A stretch of 64,000 nucleotides of DNA from contig NZ_JHZA01000001.1 in NCBI RefSeq assembly GCF_000621165.1, forward strand, positions 868,001-932,000, given 5' to 3'. This DNA comes from Enterovibrio calviensis DSM 14347 (GTDB lineage: Bacteria > Pseudomonadota > Gammaproteobacteria > Enterobacterales > Vibrionaceae). This document shows positions 47,998 through 55,957 of the stretch, piece after piece. Made by a program: the position numbers and the translations under genes. Positions within the stretch are counted from its first letter, which is position 1, and the number at the start of each line of letters is the position of its first letter. The notes beneath the pieces were generated by a model that saw only the letters and a program-made list of their open reading frames with translations, was not told where the DNA came from and did not search any database.

Positions 47998-48486
47998 ATG
48001 GCAAAAGCAAATGAGATTTTGAAAAAACACCTTTCTCTGGTCTCTGAACTACAAAAAGTGGCTCGACCAGACAATAACCCCGATCCGATAGGCACGACGC
48101 AGAAAAATGCGGCGGCGCAAAGGTCTCGAATTGAAGGACGTATCGCGTCGTTAGAACAGCAGCGGGCGATGTTCAATAAACAGATTGATGAGTCGATTGA
48201 GCGTGAAAAAGCGCAGCTAAAAGAAATGAGCAAGCTTGAAGAGTTAATCGAACCGAAGCAAAAAACGGAGCCAAAGCCTAAACCTAAACCAGAGACCAAG
48301 CCTAGAATGCAACCCAAGCCGACGGTTGATGTTAAACCGCAGGTAGAAGAGAAGCTGGACGTTGAAGAAAAACCTAAGCCGCGTCCGAGAAAAACAACGC
48401 GCGTGGACGCCACGTTGAAAGCGACACCGGTGCGCCGAAGAGCAACGGCTACGCAAACCACTAAAAGAAAAACGCCCAAGAAGTAG
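47998..48486 (+). CDS. Coiled-coil protein with Lys/Pro-rich basic tail, eCIS operon
   Basis: 162 residues from ATG 47998 (AGAGGA upstream); not recognised. Residues 1-85 are helical with coiled-coil heptads (RIASLEQQRAMFNKQI region). From about 85 on the chain is Lys/Pro/Glu repeats (KPKPKPETKP, encoded by near-hexameric DNA 48271-48330), ending in a strongly basic tail. Sits between the beta-helix gene and the effector gene. Could be a cargo chaperone, a tube-lumen protein or a short tape-measure substitute; this is inference from position and composition only. Confidence 0.7.
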   Translation: MAKANEILKKHLSLVSELQKVARPDNNPDPIGTTQKNAAAQRSRIEGRIASLEQQRAMFNKQIDESIEREKAQLKEMSKLEELIEPKQKTEPKPKPKPETKPRMQPKPTVDVKPQVEEKLDVEEKPKPRPRKTTRVDATLKATPVRRRATATQTTKRKTPKK

Positions 48487-48530
48487 CTTGCATAACGATG
48501 TGACGTTGTTCAGCAAGAGAAGGACTGACG

Positions 48531-50858
48531 ATGCCCAGTTTGGCACCCACTCAGAAGCAACCTCATTCTGCGAAAAGTGAGAGAAGCTCTTCGCGGAATA
48601 CCAAGCGTATTGCGCCAAAAACAACTCAGTCACCGAAAGTGAGCCACAATCTTGGTGCAACACAAACGACTGAGTCTTCTTCGTTCATGTCTGTTGAAAG
48701 CGATGTGTTGAGTAAAGCTGAGTCATCGATACTGACTCGGCAAGTGAATGCGTCTGATCAAGCATCCGAACCCCATTCCTCGAATTCTTCCGTGTTGACA
48801 CCGCCTCGTTTCCTTCCTGGAGGCAATGACACGCGCCCGATGGACATGGCAAGGGTGATCAGTCGTTTTACCTCAACATCAAAAAGCGCCAGCCAATCGA
48901 CAGCGCCAGCGTCTATGGCCTCTGCGCCCCCCATACCACGATCAGTTTCTTCAGCGCTGGGAACGTGGGGTAATGCGTTGCTGGGAGCGGCGACGGACAC
49001 AAAACAGCATGACACGGCGAGTCCAGTAACCAATACTTCTGCGTCTGTCCCTCAAACTACGCGTTTGCTCGGGCAAGAAAGTGGCGTTCCCATTCCGTTA
49101 GATATACGCGCACCGTTTGAGCATTCATATGGCTATGATTTATCGCCGATCCGTTTGCATCAAAGTCATGCTGCGCGGCAATCACTCAAAGCGCTGAACA
49201 CAGTCGCCTTTGCCCTAAACGATCACATAGTGATGGATAGCAGCATCGATTTACGCAGCCGAGCGGGACAGCATGTCTTGGGGCATGAGTTAGCACACAC
49301 GGTGCAAGGGCGGCTAGGGTCTGGCATGCCGAGTGGTGGCAACCTGCGAATGAGTCAGCCATCGTGGTATTCAGAGCATGAGGCCGAATTTGCAGTGAGT
49401 GCCGCGTTACGTGGTCGGCACTATGAGATTCGACGTGGTGTTGATCAAGATATTCATCAAATTGCCCCATGGCTGATTCTGGCAGGAATTGGCCTTGCTG
49501 CTGGGCTGGTGACATGGGCGGCATCTGACAGTCCTGAAGAGAACCGAGCCCGTCATGCGTCGGGAGAGCCTGATCCATCTCGCAGCCTTTGGACTCTGGT
49601 GCCCATTTACGGTTCTATTCAACAAATCCGAGAAGCGGAAACCTATTTTCAGCGGGTGTTAGGTGTCGGGTTCTTGATGTTAGACATGGCAACGTTAGGC
49701 TCGGCGGGCGTGGCAGCGAGAGCCTTGATTCGTGCCCCCGCGGCGTTAGTTCGAACGGCGGTTCAGCGGCAAGGTTCTCGATTAGTGGTACGTGAAGGTG
49801 GCGAAATAGCCACGGAAGCCGTGTTAAGAGAAACCGGCGAAGCGTTTGTTCGTGAAGGCGGTGCTGTGTTTGCCACTCGCACAGCAGCGACGGCTGAAAT
49901 GATGCAAGCCCTTCAGCGTGGCGCCATGATTCTCGTGACGGAGGGCGGGATCAATCACGCAGTGATGTATGCGCGAAACGCTGCCGGTCAGCTAATCAAA
50001 ATTCATGGTGGACCGCTTAAGCTGTTGTTTGAGGTCGTACCAAGAGAGATCACGGAAAGAGCAGCAGCGGGAATGGGACAGCGAGCGAACGCCTATGTGG
50101 TGATCGAAGCGGCTGAAGCGGCGGTGGATATCGAACGAGCCACTTCCCTTGTGCAAAACAGCGCGCCAGCCATTGTTCGTTGGCTAGGCGGCAACCCAAC
50201 CAGTTGCGGCATCATGCAAGGAGCATTGCTTGAGGCCTCAGGGCTTTCGGCAGAAGCGCTCGCGCGGTTAATGCCAGCAGGTGCGGCGGCAAATCGACTC
50301 GTTCCCATTACGATTTTGGATCATGTTGCCCAATCTGGTGCGGGCTTGCGCCTCGTTGAAGGGGGAATGGCAAACATTATAGGTGGTACTGTGGTGCAAG
50401 AATCGATGTTAGCGGCAGGAGGAGTGATGCCGACCATTGTCTCTACGCTGATGCGGGTAATGTTAACGCCAGATGGCGGCTCCTCGGGTGCTGGCAGCAG
50501 AACAGCTAGCCCTGCGCCAGGCGCGGGCAGTCCGGTGAGTGGTGGCGAGCCTCAGGTGATCACTGTAGAACCTGTGCCGCAATCGCAAATAGACACCACC
50601 GTTGCGGTTTACGTCGATGTACTTTCGGATGCCGATAGGCAGGGTTTCCGGCGTGTGGTGTTTACCATTCGACGCACTGCAAGTGAAATCTCACCAGGAT
50701 TCGAAAAATTCGACCGTGCTTCGCCAATGACAGAGCAAGGTGAAAGCATGCGCAGTATTTTGCGTATTCTTGTTGGTCAAGCGGCACGAGACGCAATGGG
50801 AGAGCATCAAATTATCGCCACTCGTTCGGCGGGTGGTTGGAGTGTGGATTACCAATGA
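48531..50858 (+). CDS. eCIS effector: eCIS-core (DUF4157) domain with candidate LRAT/permuted papain-like toxin domain
   Basis: 775 residues. Residues 1-180 are Ser/Thr/Gln/Pro-rich and disordered. About 183-262 is the eCIS-core (DUF4157) domain with H252-E-L-A-H256, a zinc-protease-like motif. Then comes a hydrophobic helix (about 313-331) and a pretoxin-like Gly/Ala region. Residues 455-600 contain GAMILVTEGGINHAVMY and IHGG, then TSCGIMQGALL: H476, H492 and C559, in the order and spacing of the permuted papain fold of LRAT/HRASLS proteins. A Gly/Ser/Pro linker (about 651-675) leads to a 100-residue unknown domain. DUF4157 proteins are known eCIS cargos. No immunity gene follows. Enzyme assignment is inference. 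Confidence 0.8.
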   Translation: MPSLAPTQKQPHSAKSERSSSRNTKRIAPKTTQSPKVSHNLGATQTTESSSFMSVESDVLSKAESSILTRQVNASDQASEPHSSNSSVLTPPRFLPGGNDTRPMDMARVISRFTSTSKSASQSTAPASMASAPPIPRSVSSALGTWGNALLGAATDTKQHDTASPVTNTSASVPQTTRLLGQESGVPIPLDIRAPFEHSYGYDLSPIRLHQSHAARQSLKALNTVAFALNDHIVMDSSIDLRSRAGQHVLGHELAHTVQGRLGSGMPSGGNLRMSQPSWYSEHEAEFAVSAALRGRHYEIRRGVDQDIHQIAPWLILAGIGLAAGLVTWAASDSPEENRARHASGEPDPSRSLWTLVPIYGSIQQIREAETYFQRVLGVGFLMLDMATLGSAGVAARALIRAPAALVRTAVQRQGSRLVVREGGEIATEAVLRETGEAFVREGGAVFATRTAATAEMMQALQRGAMILVTEGGINHAVMYARNAAGQLIKIHGGPLKLLFEVVPREITERAAAGMGQRANAYVVIEAAEAAVDIERATSLVQNSAPAIVRWLGGNPTSCGIMQGALLEASGLSAEALARLMPAGAAANRLVPITILDHVAQSGAGLRLVEGGMANIIGGTVVQESMLAAGGVMPTIVSTLMRVMLTPDGGSSGAGSRTASPAPGAGSPVSGGEPQVITVEPVPQSQIDTTVAVYVDVLSDADRQGFRRVVFTIRRTASEISPGFEKFDRASPMTEQGESMRSILRILVGQAARDAMGEHQIIATRSAGGWSVDYQ

Positions 50859-50890
50859 GTGCGAATACCAGTGATGAGCACAAAAACGTC

Positions 50891-50916
50891 AACGTCGCCC
50901 TCCGAGGCGACGTTTT
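50891..50916 (+). terminator. Terminator at the end of the eCIS operon
   Basis: AACGTCGCC, 6-base loop, GGCGACGTT, then TT and a T-rich stretch: perfect 9-bp stem 32 bases after the effector stop. It also lies between convergent genes and may act on the symporter transcript. Confidence 0.85.
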
Positions 50917-50952
50917 GACTTTAACGTTTTAGTGCAATTTCTCGATGTCGAA

Positions 50953-52398
50953 TTAGTATCGCCCTGAAATCAGTTCCTCATCGGTGGGGCGATAGGCAAA
51001 CGCATCATGCTTTGGCTTCGAATATTTTTGCGTTAGCAGCGCGACGGTGACGAACAGCACCAAACTGAATGCCGCAGGAATAAGTGTAGCGAGTCCCACA
51101 TAGTCGCCCGAGAACTGAGGTTCTAAAATCAAGCGCAAAGAGCCCCCGCCAATGATCGACGCCAGCGCTGCTGGCGTGTTGGACTTCTTCCAGTAAATCC
51201 CCAATGCCAATGGAACAAAACAACCCGCTAACACCACGTCGAATGCCAGAATCAAGAGTGAACCCGGTTCAGGACGCACATAGGCGAAGATAACCGCGGC
51301 TGCCATAGTTGGAATGGCAATCAAGCGTGAGAACATCAACATGGTGTTGTTGTTCCAATTGGTGTTGAAGTTCTTTTGCACAAGGTTACGGGTGATCACA
51401 TTGGACAGAGCGAGAATAACCCCCGCGGCTGTCGACATACTTGCGGCAATAATACCGAGAATGAGCAAGGTACCGACAACGGTTGGCAGGTTGTTAACGG
51501 CAATGTTTGCCAGCAAATCGCTGCTACCCACTTTGTTCATGTAGAACGCGTACATGCCGATAAGGGCAGCCGGTACACCAACGGCGAGAGTGATCAAACC
51601 ACCAAAGTAACAACCGCGCTTGGCTGTTTTCGGTGAATCAGAAGAAATCACGCGCTGCATGAAGTCGATCGCGACAACGTCGCCCAATCCCAGTGCAATG
51701 AGCTGCGCCCAATTGTTGATGGCGCCGTTTTTCACTTCGACTAAACCTGCACTGATACTGTGAGATTCCGGAACCGCCATCATCAGGCTTTCAAAGCCGT
51801 AATGGTCGGTGAGCCAGAAAAAAGCAGACAGCATACCAATCACAAAAATGGCAACTTGAAACACACTGGTGGTGATAGAAGCAAAAATACCGCCCGTTAC
51901 CGCATAAGCGAAAATGCAAGATGTGATCACGATAAGCATGGCGAGATAGGGGTAGCCGAAAATCATTTGGAGGATCAGCGCTAGACCAGCGAGGTTACCT
52001 GCAATCAAAATGATATTGCTGAACAACATGCTGACGGAGGCCGCAGCCTCAGTGCCTTTACTGTATCGGCGATTGTAGAAATCCGGCAGCGTCATCAGGT
52101 TCATTTTCTGAATTGGCTCAGCGAAGAATGCTCCGGTGACAAACAAGCATAAGGCTAGGCCGATTGGGATGCTTGCTCCTGCCCAGAAGCCGTAGTCGTA
52201 AGTGAGCGCTGTTGCCCCCATTGAGCCGTTGGCGTCAAATGCTTGTGCACACAAGGTCATGCTGATGACCCAAACGGGCATCGCACCGCCGGCTTTGTAA
52301 TAATTCATGGCTTGGCCTTTCACCCTGAAATAACTCCAAAAACCAATGGCCATTGTTATTGCAATAAACACAATGACTGACGTTTTATAAATATCCAT
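50953..52398 (-). CDS. Sodium:solute symporter (SSS family)
   Basis: 481 residues, hydrophobic throughout with about 12-13 membrane helices. Family landmarks include an N-terminal helix and YYKAGGAMPVW, the SMGATAL region near 58-64 typical of the first Na+ site, and a conserved TAAGVILALSN stretch near 320. SSS proteins import sugars, amino acids, organic acids or vitamins with Na+. The substrate cannot be told from sequence. It is read away from the PP2C-kinase gene, sharing its upstream region, which suggests linked control. Confidence 0.88.
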   Translation of the reverse strand: MDIYKTSVIVFIAITMAIGFWSYFRVKGQAMNYYKAGGAMPVWVISMTLCAQAFDANGSMGATALTYDYGFWAGASIPIGLALCLFVTGAFFAEPIQKMNLMTLPDFYNRRYSKGTEAAASVSMLFSNIILIAGNLAGLALILQMIFGYPYLAMLIVITSCIFAYAVTGGIFASITTSVFQVAIFVIGMLSAFFWLTDHYGFESLMMAVPESHSISAGLVEVKNGAINNWAQLIALGLGDVVAIDFMQRVISSDSPKTAKRGCYFGGLITLAVGVPAALIGMYAFYMNKVGSSDLLANIAVNNLPTVVGTLLILGIIAASMSTAAGVILALSNVITRNLVQKNFNTNWNNNTMLMFSRLIAIPTMAAAVIFAYVRPEPGSLLILAFDVVLAGCFVPLALGIYWKKSNTPAALASIIGGGSLRLILEPQFSGDYVGLATLIPAAFSLVLFVTVALLTQKYSKPKHDAFAYRPTDEELISGRY

Positions 52399-52686
52399 AA
52401 CTTCTCCGTTTCATTCCTTTTGTGTGCAGGTTTATTGTTTTATTTATGAGTCGTGTGTTTCTTGGGTGAAAGTAAAAATATTGTGTATATTTAGAGAGCA
52501 ATATCTGTACCATTGGAGAAGCGATTCAATAATTATTTGCCTTTTTATGTGTGATTATATGAAACTCGAACTTTGGTTTTAAAATCAGTTCTTGTTGTAT
52601 TGTGTTGATATGTTTGCGTTATTTTTCTGTGGTGCGGATGGTTTGTTTCTTCAAGGAAGTGAAGAAAAAGTAAAGGTGAGGGAATA
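52399..52686. promoter_or_regulatory. AT-rich divergent promoter region, symporter / PP2C-kinase
   Basis: 288 bases, strongly A/T-rich, with outward-facing starts on both sides. GAGGGA just before 52687 is the kinase ribosome site. No operator dyad stands out and I cannot place -10/-35 boxes with confidence. Confidence 0.5.
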
Positions 52687-54531
52687 ATGGAGAGTTTGGG
52701 CAGTAGCAAAGAGAGCTTTTTGGATGTGTCATTTGGCGCATGCACTAATATAGGGAAAAAAGACTCTAATGATGATGCTTTCGGTGCAACCCAGCCTGAA
52801 GATATTACTCGCCAGCGATTTAAAGGTGCGGCGGCATGTATTGCAGATGGCATTAGTAACAGTAAGAATTCACAATTATCCAGTCGCGTGGCTTGTGATA
52901 ATTTTATTACAGACTACTATTCAACGCCGGATTATTGGTCGGTAAAACAATCCGCGTCTCGCGTTATTCTCGCGATCAACGCTTGGCTTTTTTATCAAGA
53001 CAAAGACAGTCAATCCAATGGTGGTGTTTCCCTTAAAGATGCCCACATCACGACGTTTAGCAGTGTGATCATAAAATCCAATACGGCGCATATTTTCCAT
53101 GTCGGAGACAGCCGCGTGTATCGCTTGCGGGGCGATGGGCTAGAGTTGCTGACCAACGATCATAGCTACGCAAATGGCACGGCTCAGACTCATCTCCATC
53201 GCTCGTTGGGGCTACAAAACACGCTGGAGTTAGATTACTACCAGTTGCAAGTAGAAGTCGGCGATCGATTTGTTCTCACTACTGATGGTGTGCACGACGC
53301 GCTTTCACATCGCGCATTGACCGAACTGTGCATGGATCGCAGTGACAGCGCTGACCAAGAGCTAAAAAGAGATAATGATGAAGGCTCAGGCACGAATGAA
53401 AATTCAGACGGTAATGACAACCTAGATGCGATCGCGCAACGTATCGTCGAAGCCGCGGTTGAAGCCAACACCGAAGACAACGCGAGTGTGCTGTTGCTTG
53501 ACGTCAAAAAACTTCCGCCGCCGCAAATCGATGAAGTGCGAACTTGGCTCTCTACTTTAAAAATTCCACCAGTGTTGCATGAAGGGGAGTTGTTTGAGGG
53601 GTTTCGTGTGATACGCCGTTTGGCAAAAGAAGCACGAAGCCATATTTATTTGGTCGAGCGCCTGACCGAACAGAAAAAATATGTACTGAAAATGCCCGCA
53701 AAGCGTTATAAAGATAATGCGCAATATATGGCTGAATTTGTACAAGAACAATGGGTGGGGCAGCAATTAAATCATCCTAATATTATGAAAATTCACTCCC
53801 AACCTTCTGGTAGCCAATTCCTCTATCATGTGTGTGAATATGTAGAGGGTAAAACGCTTCGTCAATGGGTGAAAAAACAAAAAACCATTTCACTAGCGGA
53901 CGCGAGATTATTGCTAAAAGGGATGGTAAAGCCAGTCCGATATTTGCATCGAAATAATATTGTTCATCGTGATTTAAAGCCTGAGAATTTTGTCTTCGAC
54001 GAAAGCGGCGAGCTGAAACTTATCGATCTTGGTTCGGTGCAGCTGGGTAGCCAGCGCGACGATGTGAGCGTTGTCAGCCGAGATGCGCCAGTGGGTGACA
54101 TTGGCTACTTAGCGCCGGAGTATCTGGTTATTGGGCAGGGTAGTGTGCGATCCGATCTCTATTCGCTTGCCAGTATTGTGTACGAATTTCTGACTGGTGA
54201 ATTGCCCTATGCCACCTTGCTCTCTAATCAAGATCAGCCTCGTCAATATGATTTATGGCGATATCGTCCAATTTCCGCATCAAAAGGTTTTTCTGACACG
54301 ATCCCAATTTGGGTTGATAGCGTGCTAAGAAAAGCGCTAGCACCTGATCCAAAAGAACGTTATGCATTAATGTCGGAGTTAGAAGCGGATTTGCGGACGC
54401 CGAGTAAGGAAATATTAAAATCCATGTCAGACATTCCTTTGCTTAAGCGAGATCCGCTGAAGTTATATAAAGGTCTTTCCTTGATATTGTTATTTATTAT
54501 CCTTGTTCAGTTTTATTTTTCTTTTAATTGA
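52687..54531 (+). CDS. Membrane-anchored PP2C phosphatase-serine/threonine kinase fusion
   Basis: 614 residues. The N-terminal PP2C domain (about 8-280) has NDDAFG, ADGIS (about 52-56), HVGDSRVYR (about 138-146), TTDGVHDAL and a final EDNASVLLLDV, so its metal-binding Asp residues look present. The kinase domain (about 300-580) has K335, H427-R428-D429, N434 and D447-L-G (in place of DFG). A membrane helix near 590-612 ends the chain, placing both enzymes in the cytoplasm. The glycine-rich loop is degenerate (RRLAKEARSHIYLVE), so activity may be altered. Bifunctional proteins of this type exist next to transporter genes. Whether it modifies the symporter or a T6SS/eCIS part is unknown. Confidence 0.9.
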   Translation: MESLGSSKESFLDVSFGACTNIGKKDSNDDAFGATQPEDITRQRFKGAAACIADGISNSKNSQLSSRVACDNFITDYYSTPDYWSVKQSASRVILAINAWLFYQDKDSQSNGGVSLKDAHITTFSSVIIKSNTAHIFHVGDSRVYRLRGDGLELLTNDHSYANGTAQTHLHRSLGLQNTLELDYYQLQVEVGDRFVLTTDGVHDALSHRALTELCMDRSDSADQELKRDNDEGSGTNENSDGNDNLDAIAQRIVEAAVEANTEDNASVLLLDVKKLPPPQIDEVRTWLSTLKIPPVLHEGELFEGFRVIRRLAKEARSHIYLVERLTEQKKYVLKMPAKRYKDNAQYMAEFVQEQWVGQQLNHPNIMKIHSQPSGSQFLYHVCEYVEGKTLRQWVKKQKTISLADARLLLKGMVKPVRYLHRNNIVHRDLKPENFVFDESGELKLIDLGSVQLGSQRDDVSVVSRDAPVGDIGYLAPEYLVIGQGSVRSDLYSLASIVYEFLTGELPYATLLSNQDQPRQYDLWRYRPISASKGFSDTIPIWVDSVLRKALAPDPKERYALMSELEADLRTPSKEILKSMSDIPLLKRDPLKLYKGLSLILLFIILVQFYFSFN

Positions 54532-54552
54532 GTTCAGGTTACTTGGGTATAT
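54532..54552. repeat. Interspersed repeat, copy 2 (half-element), overlaps a gene end
   Basis: GTTCAGGTTACTTGGGTATAT: the right half of the repeat family, lying over the 3' end of the - strand LysR gene and supplying its last codons and stop. Confidence 0.75.
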
Positions 54553-55495
54553 AAATTCCCTCGCCATCTGATATAACTTCGTTGGAAAGGGCTTTGTTCT
54601 CTTTGGCGTACATTTTCTGAGATATTCGTACTATCGACTTAGCGAAGACATTCTCAGGCTCGCGATAATAAAGCCGAACTTCAAAGGGTACATGCCATCT
54701 TTCATCTCCGGCAATGCACAAATCACCTCGTAGTAATTCATCACTCACGAATGAACGTGGCAGCCACGCTAAACCATAGCCAGCGAGTACCATGGATTTA
54801 AGCGTGTGTGCAAACGGGTTTTCATAGCGTCGATTCAAAACGCCCTGTTCTTTTTCAAGCAGTTGATCGATGGCTTTTCCAAACAAAGATTGATGGGTAT
54901 ATGCCACCAAAGGTATCGGTTTGCTCTCCGAACCTGGTAATTGATGCTGAGGATGCCCATTCATGTTCAGTGATACGGGCACCAACGTTTCCATACCAAT
55001 CACTGTGCTATGGAAACGTTCGGAGTCAATCGCGATGCCGAGCGTGTCGTGGGTGTAACACAACAGGTAGTCGACTGACCCATTGCGGAACATCTCGATG
55101 CAATCTGACAACCTGTCTGAGGAAAGGCGCACATAAACAGGGCCGACGGCCTTTTCAATGTGCTGCATCCATTGCATGAACAGTGTTTGCACAATGGAAT
55201 TTTGCGCCGCGACAGATATTTCATTTTTGGCTTGTTGGTTCAGTGAACGGGCAGCGTCTCGCGCCATGTATAAGCGATTCAGTATTTCTTCTGCTTCAAC
55301 CACAAAGGCTTGCCCTTGCGGGGTTAATTCAAGCTGCGGTGATTCTCTGTTAACGAGGTCCGTACCCACCCACTGCTCAAGGGCTTTGATACGTCGACTA
55401 AACGCGGGCTGTGTGACAAATCGTTCTCTCGCGGCCGAGGTAAAGCTGGTGGAGTGGGCGAGACAAACCAAATCTTCCAATAGTTTAAAGTCCAA
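54539..55495 (-). CDS. LysR-family transcriptional regulator
   Basis: 318 residues. An N-terminal winged helix-turn-helix (FTSAARERFVTQPAFSRRIKALE, given here as VTQPAFSRRIKALE) precedes a substrate-binding domain. The start is taken as TTG 55495 because the alignment with the second LysR of this window begins there (LDFKLLEDL vs MELKWLEDF), and GGAGAA lies 5 bases upstream. A GTG at 55552 would add 19 residues. It is divergent from the TRAP operon, so probably regulates it. The final residues Y-I-P-K and the stop come from repeat copy 2. Confidence 0.85.
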   Translation of the reverse strand: MDFKLLEDLVCLAHSTSFTSAARERFVTQPAFSRRIKALEQWVGTDLVNRESPQLELTPQGQAFVVEAEEILNRLYMARDAARSLNQQAKNEISVAAQNSIVQTLFMQWMQHIEKAVGPVYVRLSSDRLSDCIEMFRNGSVDYLLCYTHDTLGIAIDSERFHSTVIGMETLVPVSLNMNGHPQHQLPGSESKPIPLVAYTHQSLFGKAIDQLLEKEQGVLNRRYENPFAHTLKSMVLAGYGLAWLPRSFVSDELLRGDLCIAGDERWHVPFEVRLYYREPENVFAKSIVRISQKMYAKENKALSNEVISDGEGIYIPK

Positions 55496-55593
55496 ACAAC
55501 TTCTCCAAACTTTTTTGCGTCCAAATTGCACATGGTGATCAGGCCATAACACAATCCTTTGTGTTTAAAACGCGCACAAACCACCTTTACCTC

Positions 55594-55635
55594 AGCAAGC
55601 TGAATTCTGTGTCTTCAGGTTACTTGGGTACATAT
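55594..55635. repeat. Interspersed repeat, copy 3
   Basis: GCAAGCTGAATTC followed by TCTTCAGGTTACTTGGGTA: a right half like the other copies with a diverged left half. Confidence 0.75.
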
Positions 55636-55797
55636 ATAAACCTACCAAAGCTGATGTGCCGCGCAGGGCTTAAGGATAAGAAAATGCCAATTAAGAGAAG
55701 ATCTATTGATATAAAAGCCCTTTATTTTTCATGGGTATGCGAGAGACATTTCGATTAAGTCGCTGATTTAAAGCGTGAGTTTGGCGGCACTTAAAAA

Positions 55798-55809
55798 TCG
55801 GTATACCGA
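55798..55809. promoter_or_regulatory. Perfect 12-bp palindrome, candidate operator
   Basis: TCGGTATACCGA, about 150 bases before the TRAP binding-protein gene. GTATAC-centred palindromes are recognised by several GntR-family (FadR/VanR group) repressors. No GntR gene is in the window. Confidence 0.4.
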
Positions 55810-55957
55810 CCAATCGAATCGGCATAACGCACAAACCCGACAAGTGGCCATGCTTATTAATAGACATTGCTGTCAGCGGAAATCGACGGCGACAAAATCT
55901 GAAGTGTTCACACTATTTCAAATTACATCTATGTCGGAAGAGACAAGGAGAAGTCCC

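Larger units (their letters stand above)
55496..55957. promoter_or_regulatory. Divergent control region, LysR gene / TRAP operon
   Basis: 462 bases without a credible gene. It contains repeat copy 3 (55594-55635) and a perfect 12-base palindrome TCGGTATACCGA (55798-55809), a GTATAC-centred box resembling GntR/VanR-type operators. The right end has AAGGAG at 55945 as ribosome site for the binding-protein gene. The LysR operator should also be here but was not identified. Confidence 0.5.

Noticed and set aside
25656-50858. Prophage or phage remnant
   Set aside because: No capsid, portal, terminase, lysis or integrase genes; eCIS-specific ATPase, cap and DUF4157 protein are present.
55561-55758. 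65-codon + strand frame before the TRAP operon
   Set aside because: Runs through repeat copy 3 and has no ribosome site or domain.
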